Assembly: GCA_964472545.1 (NCBI GenBank) | Contig: CAYYNP010000324.1 | Span: 1 to 11,054 of the forward strand | Length of the DNA: 11,054 nucleotides | Reading direction: 5' to 3' | Source: CAYYNP01 sp964472545 | GTDB taxonomy: Bacteria > Planctomycetota > Planctomycetia > Pirellulales > Thermoguttaceae | Shown here: positions 8,501 through 11,054 of the stretch, in pieces | Position numbering within the stretch: position 1 is the first letter of the stretch | Layout: every line of letters starts with the position of its first letter | Position numbers and translations under genes: made by a program | Notes under the pieces: model-generated | What the model saw: only the letters and a program-made list of their open reading frames with translations | Told to the model about the DNA's origin: nothing | Databases searched by the model: none

Positions 8501-8751
8501 CCCAGGGAATCGATATGGGCTTGGGCCTGCTTCACGTCGTCGGCCTGCGTGTCGAGGCCGTGGACCAGCAGCGCCTCGCCCGAGCACAAAGCGGCGGTGA
8601 ACTTCCCGTCGCCACAGCCGACGTGTACGGCCACGCCGCCGTGAATTCCCGATTCGCGAAGCAGTTGCTCCGCACGTGGGGCCGCGTGGGCAGAACAGAT
8701 CGCCGCCAGGCAGAGTACGATCGACAGCCAAACCATCTTCCGGCATCTCAT
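5545..8751 (-). CDS. exported methyltransferase-like domain fused to PQQ-type beta-propeller repeats
   Basis: 1068 residues from the ATG chosen because GGAG lies eight bases upstream and a signal peptide follows at once (MRCRKMVWLSIVLCLAAICS, cleavage near AHA|AP, residue 23). Residues about 26-137 resemble a class I SAM methyltransferase: motif I VHVGCGDGK (42-50), an acidic segment GLDTQ (65-69), and a late motif ERVLAPCGVVLIGPG (123-137). From about 165 there are two blocks of PQQ/quinoprotein-like propeller repeats, with blades such as LDAATGETL, YDAESGRELWAVEG, LDAATGRPRWAARF and then LDGKDGSPVWRF and LDVEFGELAWRF. The second block begins near residue 660 with DDQWPTYRADAARSA, after a low-complexity linker. 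His/Cys-rich spots occur at 537-546 (HNQHHHRCYR) and 595-614. The architecture is known to me from planctomycete annotations, without an assigned reaction. No dehydrogenase active site or CxxCH haem motif was found, so PQQ binding is not implied. The gene lies 140 bases before the TPR/FG-GAP cluster and may be transcribed separately. Confidence 0.87.
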   Translation of the reverse strand: MRCRKMVWLSIVLCLAAICSAHAAPRAEQLLRESGIHGGVAVHVGCGDGKFTAALCSGEALLVHGLDTQADDVKQAQAHIDSLGLYGQVSAEQYDGKNLPHGDNLVNLIVVEELTSLAAAEIERVLAPCGVVLIGPGVRPLEFEGLKRSGEIDGWAKYTKPWPAEIDQWTHFLYDASSNAVSGDLKVGHPRHLQWYAGPKRTRHHDAMASLSAMTSSGGRVFYIFDEGTTSIIHRPAHWKLVARDAFNGKLLWKRDIAEWMTHLYNFRAGPVQLPRRLVSVGDDVLVTLGLCAPVAKLDAATGETLMTYEGSENTEELIYHDGKLLVVTGDPNLLIDKSDACHGYWELAEYDEPTVRKSIVCYDAESGRELWAVEGNNLQRIVPLSLGAIGENVFYLDNQRLHCLDAATGRPRWAARFETEGQFIRAYAPTVVAHGDVIMCLLWNRLCGFSIKTGEKLWENKGAIGFGSPGDLFAIGEKIWVVPMTKSIWRESRRTADGIVTTGIDIPKTDFLNEAKTAVGIDVRTGEITDELPFVHNQHHHRCYRNKATARYLLIGHSGIQVVDPKTKATATNQWVRGLCQYGIMPANGYIYVPPESCQCYSTARINGFFALAENSSWGEIDIVSALERGPAYRRVAEPREPSATAESGENLGSASDGDDQWPTYRADAARSAASASAVPGELSVKWQAKLGGALTAPVAAEGKVFVAERDAYTVHCLDGKDGSPVWRFLAAGPIDSPPTIDGGLCVFGCGDGSVYCLDVEFGELAWRFKTSATERRIGSEDRLESPLCISGSVLVQDGAVYFAAGRSTNLDGGIRLYGVDVFTGKLKHQRTLASGYWGPEHGRGLLPDVLVANGETINMRQVRFDGQLESSRQPAGLVASTGLLEDTWFDRQGWSADGAKGQLVAFNDERSVSVVNPYTGLKQRRKSAFRQFNQDGHFHQKFTRYEEAFFPLGATIQAAARGTTRGKTLWSRNEKFQPRAMVLTERRLFLAGWLDEDVPIELKSGRPKAPDNPDPHEAVLRVYSAANGEPISQYALEADPVFDGAAAAYGNLLVSLKNGKLICLGK

Positions 8752-8759
8752 CCTTGCAT

Positions 8760-8763
8760 CTCC
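8760..8763 (-). promoter_or_regulatory. ribosome binding site deciding the start at 8751
   Basis: GGAG on the minus strand, eight bases before the ATG at 8751-8749. The open frame extends 21 codons further upstream, but the part before this ATG (…TLPRNISHPVTFGDAR) is not signal-like and the hydrophobic signal peptide begins only here. An alternative ATG five codons downstream (K-M-V-W) is possible but has no better site. Confidence 0.6.
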
Positions 8764-8907
8764 AAACGTGACTGGGTGACTAATGTTGCGCGGAAGCGTC
8801 GGCGTGCGGGCCAACGCCAGTCATTGCAGCATAATCGGTCGGCCGGTCCAATGCGAGTCGGGACGGACGGAAAACGTCGCCCAGCGTCGCCGGGAGTCGA
8901 GGGTCTA

Positions 8908-9043
8908 GGCCCGTTGAAGAAGGCGAAACCGGGTGCCACTGCTGGCGTGCCCAGCAGTGCGGAACTGAAACTAGCGCAAGAACACTGCTGGGCAAGCCAG
9001 CAGTGGCACCCGAATTCTCAAACTCCTACTTCTTCAACGGGCC
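8908..9043. repeat. nested REP-like palindromic element (two inverted hairpin units with outer 15-bp arms)
   Basis: The outer arms GGCCCGTTGAAGAAG (8908-8922) and CTTCTTCAACGGGCC (9029-9043) are perfect reverse complements. Inside them, 8930-8959 pairs with 8983-9012 over 30 positions with one mismatch (8947/8995), around a 23-base centre. Each inner arm also folds on itself: CACTGCTGG/CCAGCAGTG at 8937-8945/8951-8959 and again at 8983-8991/8997-9005, each 9 bp with a 5-base loop. This two-hairpin, head-to-head design is that of a paired REP element (BIME) or a small non-autonomous mobile element. It contains no gene. The right arm lies within the last codons of the beta-helix gene, whose stop TAG (9028-9026) is just inside the arm. 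I recall similar GGGTGCCACTGCTGG sequences from planctomycete genomes, but this is from memory. Confidence 0.85.
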
Positions 9044-10723
9044 GCTAGCGATCGGGCGGATCGTGGTGGTCGATTCACCGCGCCAATCGAGGCGATACGG
9101 TCCGGTCGATCGTGGGGTGAATGTGTAGGTAGATGTCGCGTCGTCTTCGGAAGCCGCCGGCCGCAGCCGGACCGTTTCTCCAGCCGGACTCGTAACGGTC
9201 ATTGTCCCCGCCGACGGCTTGCTGCGGCCGACCGCCTCGAATCGAACCGACAATTCCAGCGACACTCCTTTCGTGCCCCACGCGAGCAGCGCCGCCTCGC
9301 GGCGGAGCCGAAACGACGGGCCGTTTCGCGTGGCCGAACGCTCCGCAACGGCCGGCGTCGCTTTGCGCCAATCGAACGGGAAACGCTCAATGCGGTCGAC
9401 CAGCCCCTGGTTGGGAAACCACTCGGCGAGTTGTTTTCGATCGATCGCGTAGGTTGTCGTGCCGTCGGGCGACGCGACGGTCAACGAACCCGAGATGCTG
9501 CGCAGCCGGGTCAACGGCGACGCGACCAACAGCACCGGCGGGCGTGCGGCGGACGTTTGGATTCGACAATCGTCGAGGGCGATGTTCCCGGCGTCGACGT
9601 CCAGCCGCCGCGGTGCTTCGATCGTAAACGGGGCCAACAGCGTCTGCTCCTTGTCCGGACGAACGATCGCACAGCGGCGAAAGCGCACCCGGCAGCCGTC
9701 GGCCTCGTTGCCTCGGATGTAGACGCCCGCGCCTTCGTCGGCGTCGAATCGACAGCCGACGTATTCGATCGATCCTCGCACGGTCCGCTTGCCCTCGCGA
9801 TTGGCCACGCCCACGTAAGTCGAATACCGCCCGCAGCCGGTCGACGTGCAATTCTCGAAGCGAATCGAAACCGGCGGCGAGGTGTGGTCCATGTGGCCGA
9901 GGTAGATGTGATAGGCGTGGCCCGCGTTGTCTTCGCTGCGGCAGTCTAGCAGCACACAGTTGATCAGCCGCTCCTGGGGATGATTCGGCTCGAAATCGAT
10001 GCCGGCTTGCGGAGCCGTGCCCTGCGTGTTGCGGAACGTGCAATTCTCGATCAAGAGATTCTCGGCCGTGATCACGCTGACGCCTTGGCGGTTGTTGCCG
10101 TCGCAGACGACGTTGCGGATCGTCACGTTGCGATTAGTGGCGCGCTCCGCGCCGACGCCAAGGTAGATGCCGTCGCCTCCGGTTTGGCTGATGGTGATGG
10201 CCTCGATCAGCACGTCCTCGCAGCCGCGCAGCGACAGCCCGTGCCGCCATTCGGCCAACTCGTAGGGCGGCTTGTGGTAGTCGTCCTTGTGCATGCGGAA
10301 GATCGTGCCCTCGCCGCGTAGAGTCAGGCGTTTGCACCCCCGGGCGAGGAACAGGCAGTCGTGTTTCTCGCGGAACTCTCCTCTCTTCGCCTCGACGACG
10401 ACGCCCGGCTTGAAGAGGATCTCTTTTTCGCTGGGCAGAGTGATCGTGGTCACGATCCAGGGGCCGCCCGGATCGTCGACGACGACCGTTTTGGCACGCG
10501 AGTTCAACGCCGCCTGCAACGACCGCGTGGCGTCGGCCGGATCGAAACCCCACCACGAGGCGACGGCCGTGTCGACGCGTCCGGCGGCAACGTCGGCAAC
10601 GGCCTTCTTGTTGGGCGGAACGACGTTCGGCGGCGGTTCGCACACGCCGGGCACTTCTAGGGCACACGCCGCGATCAGGGCAGCCGTCGTCAGCGAAGCT
10701 CGCCAGCGAATGAGGCTTGACAT
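9026..10723 (-). CDS. secreted or lipid-anchored right-handed parallel beta-helix protein
   Basis: 565 residues. The chosen ATG has GGAG eight bases upstream; an in-frame GTG nine codons earlier (10750) has no signal-like sequence. The N-terminus MSSLIRWRASLTTAALIAAC is a signal peptide, and IAAC fits a lipobox with Cys20 as the anchored residue, although ordinary signal-peptidase cleavage is also possible. Residues about 57-115 resemble the start of pectate-lyase-type helices (WWGFDPADATRSLQAALNS, PWIVTTITLPSEKEI, KPGVVVEAKRGEF). About 128-390 form stacked beta-helix coils such as KRLTLRGEGTIFRMH, EDVLIEAITISQTGGDGIYLG, NVTIRNVVCDGNNRQGVSVI, NLLIENCTFRNTQGTAPQAG and SIRFENCTSTGCG. About 455-560 looks like a beta-rich accessory domain. 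The fold is used by polysaccharide lyases and GH28-like hydrolases, but I cannot assign catalytic residues or a substrate. The last codons (SGPLKK and stop) lie in the right arm of the palindromic element. Its upstream neighbour ends in a carbohydrate-enzyme-like domain, consistent with a saccharide role. Confidence 0.85.
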   Translation of the reverse strand: MSSLIRWRASLTTAALIAACALEVPGVCEPPPNVVPPNKKAVADVAAGRVDTAVASWWGFDPADATRSLQAALNSRAKTVVVDDPGGPWIVTTITLPSEKEILFKPGVVVEAKRGEFREKHDCLFLARGCKRLTLRGEGTIFRMHKDDYHKPPYELAEWRHGLSLRGCEDVLIEAITISQTGGDGIYLGVGAERATNRNVTIRNVVCDGNNRQGVSVITAENLLIENCTFRNTQGTAPQAGIDFEPNHPQERLINCVLLDCRSEDNAGHAYHIYLGHMDHTSPPVSIRFENCTSTGCGRYSTYVGVANREGKRTVRGSIEYVGCRFDADEGAGVYIRGNEADGCRVRFRRCAIVRPDKEQTLLAPFTIEAPRRLDVDAGNIALDDCRIQTSAARPPVLLVASPLTRLRSISGSLTVASPDGTTTYAIDRKQLAEWFPNQGLVDRIERFPFDWRKATPAVAERSATRNGPSFRLRREAALLAWGTKGVSLELSVRFEAVGRSKPSAGTMTVTSPAGETVRLRPAASEDDATSTYTFTPRSTGPYRLDWRGESTTTIRPIASGPLKK

Positions 10724-10731
10724 GCGTTTGG

Positions 10732-10735
10732 CTCC
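10732..10735 (-). promoter_or_regulatory. ribosome binding site deciding the start at 10723
   Basis: GGAG on the minus strand, eight bases before the ATG at 10723-10721, the same spacing as for the propeller gene at 8751. It favours this ATG over the upstream in-frame GTG at 10750-10748. Confidence 0.6.
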
Positions 10736-10758
10736 AAGTTCATGCCCCACGCCGTTTT

Positions 10759-10820
10759 GCCGTCGCCGGCACGGCGACGTGGCGTGCGGCTGCGAATAGC
10801 GTCGCCGTGCCGGTGACGGC
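10759..10820. repeat. GC-rich 21-bp imperfect inverted repeat between genes
   Basis: GCCGTCGCCGGCACGGCGAC (10759-10778) pairs with GTCGCCGTGCCGGTGACGGC (10801-10820) at 19 of 20 positions; the exception (10765/10814) is a G-T pair. One more base pair (10779/10800) extends it to 21 bp around a 20-base centre. Each arm can also fold alone: GTCGCCG/CGGCGAC at 10762-10768/10772-10778, and the corresponding bases with one wobble at 10801-10807/10811-10817. It sits 13 bases after the stop of the partial upstream gene. It is not followed by a U-run on the minus strand, so it is not a standard intrinsic terminator. A REP-like repeat or an mRNA-stabilising stem is possible. Confidence 0.7.
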
Positions 10821-10833
10821 TAGACGAAGAAAC

Positions 10834-11054
10834 TCACTTCGAGAATCGTATCGAGTACAGGTCCGCATCGCGCAACACGAAACGAAGCCGCACCGGCTTG
10901 CCCGCCAGATGCCCCACGTCTTCTGAGCCCTTGAATCGAACGACCCGCTCGAGGTGGTCGCCGATAATCTCCGGGCAATTGGCCAGGGTGTAGCCGTCGA
11001 TCTCCCTTTCCGCACAACCGGCACTCGATTTCCTGGAATTGCCGGCACGCGAGT
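10834..11054 (-). CDS. C-terminal end of a secreted carbohydrate-active-like protein (start outside window)
   Basis: Partial gene: the last 73 codons are visible, ending at TGA 10836-10834. The tail contains REIDGYTLANCPEIIGDHLE, then FKGSEDVGHLAGKPVRLRF, then VLRDADLYSIRFSK. From memory, a closing segment of this form (pledge of Gly-Tyr-x-Leu, Asp/Asn-Cys, Gly-Asp, then AGKPVRLRF and DADLYS near the end) is common at the C-terminus of planctomycete secreted proteins annotated as glycosidase- or sialidase-like propellers, where it forms a beta-sandwich accessory part. The catalytic portion would lie to the right of the window, so no reaction can be assigned. The reading frame was derived directly from the sequence; overlapping open frames on the same strand have low-complexity Arg-rich products and are shadows. 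It is followed after 110 bases by the beta-helix gene. Confidence 0.7.
   Translation of the reverse strand, partial: SRAGNSRKSSAGCAEREIDGYTLANCPEIIGDHLERVVRFKGSEDVGHLAGKPVRLRFVLRDADLYSIRFSK

Noticed and set aside
8828..8851. TATGCT and TTGGAC boxes upstream of the propeller gene as a promoter
   Set aside because: The spacing between the boxes is only 12 bases and no better -35 lies at 16-18 bases, so support is too weak.
7006..9048. 680-codon open frame on the plus strand
   Set aside because: It is antisense to the propeller gene and then reads through the intergenic palindrome. The protein has no recognisable family, and its end is the repeat sequence translated.
10740..11048. 102-codon minus-strand open frame over the partial right-hand gene
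   Set aside because: It is out of frame with the conserved AGKPVRLRF…DADLYS tail and its end is just the translated inverted repeat.

Overview
The window looks like chromosomal DNA of a planctomycete, probably of the Pirellula/Rhodopirellula type. The evidence is high GC, long secreted proteins, and families typical of that phylum: TPR plus FG-GAP/ASPIC proteins, PQQ-type propellers carrying a methyltransferase-like N-terminus, and secreted beta-helix and glycosidase-like proteins. This placement comes from family recognition; there is no rRNA or marker gene. No tRNA, rRNA, CRISPR array, transposase, integrase or phage gene was seen.

All six recognisable genes lie on the minus strand, so transcription runs from the right edge to the left. 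In that order they are: (1) the C-terminal end of a probable secreted carbohydrate-active protein (10834-11054, start outside the window); (2) a secreted or lipid-anchored right-handed beta-helix protein (9026-10723); (3) a very large exported protein with a degenerate SAM-methyltransferase-like fold followed by two blocks of PQQ-type propeller repeats (5545-8751); (4) a 1194-residue exported TPR + FG-GAP/VCBS + ASPIC/UnbV protein (1820-5404); (5) a secreted TPR protein (590-1819); (6) the N-terminal 201 residues of a CRTAC1-like FG-GAP protein running off the left edge (1-603).

Genes 4, 5 and 6 form a tight cluster. Gene 5 starts on the base after the stop of gene 4, and gene 6 starts 14 bases inside the end of gene 5. 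The TPR-then-FG-GAP order inside protein 4 is repeated across proteins 5 and 6, which suggests one translationally coupled extracytoplasmic module. Genes 1 to 3 are more loosely spaced, with gaps of 110, 273 and 140 bases.

Two of the gaps contain strong palindromic elements on either side of gene 2. One (8908-9043) is a nested inverted repeat resembling a pair of REP sequences; its right arm encodes the last residues of gene 2, and the stop codon lies just inside that arm. The other (10759-10820) is a different GC-rich inverted repeat just before gene 2. The most interesting items are these elements, the exported methyltransferase-like/propeller fusion, the split-versus-fused TPR/FG-GAP cluster, and the large uncharacterised C-terminal region of gene 4. 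Long open frames on the plus strand are shadows of these genes and are not annotated.
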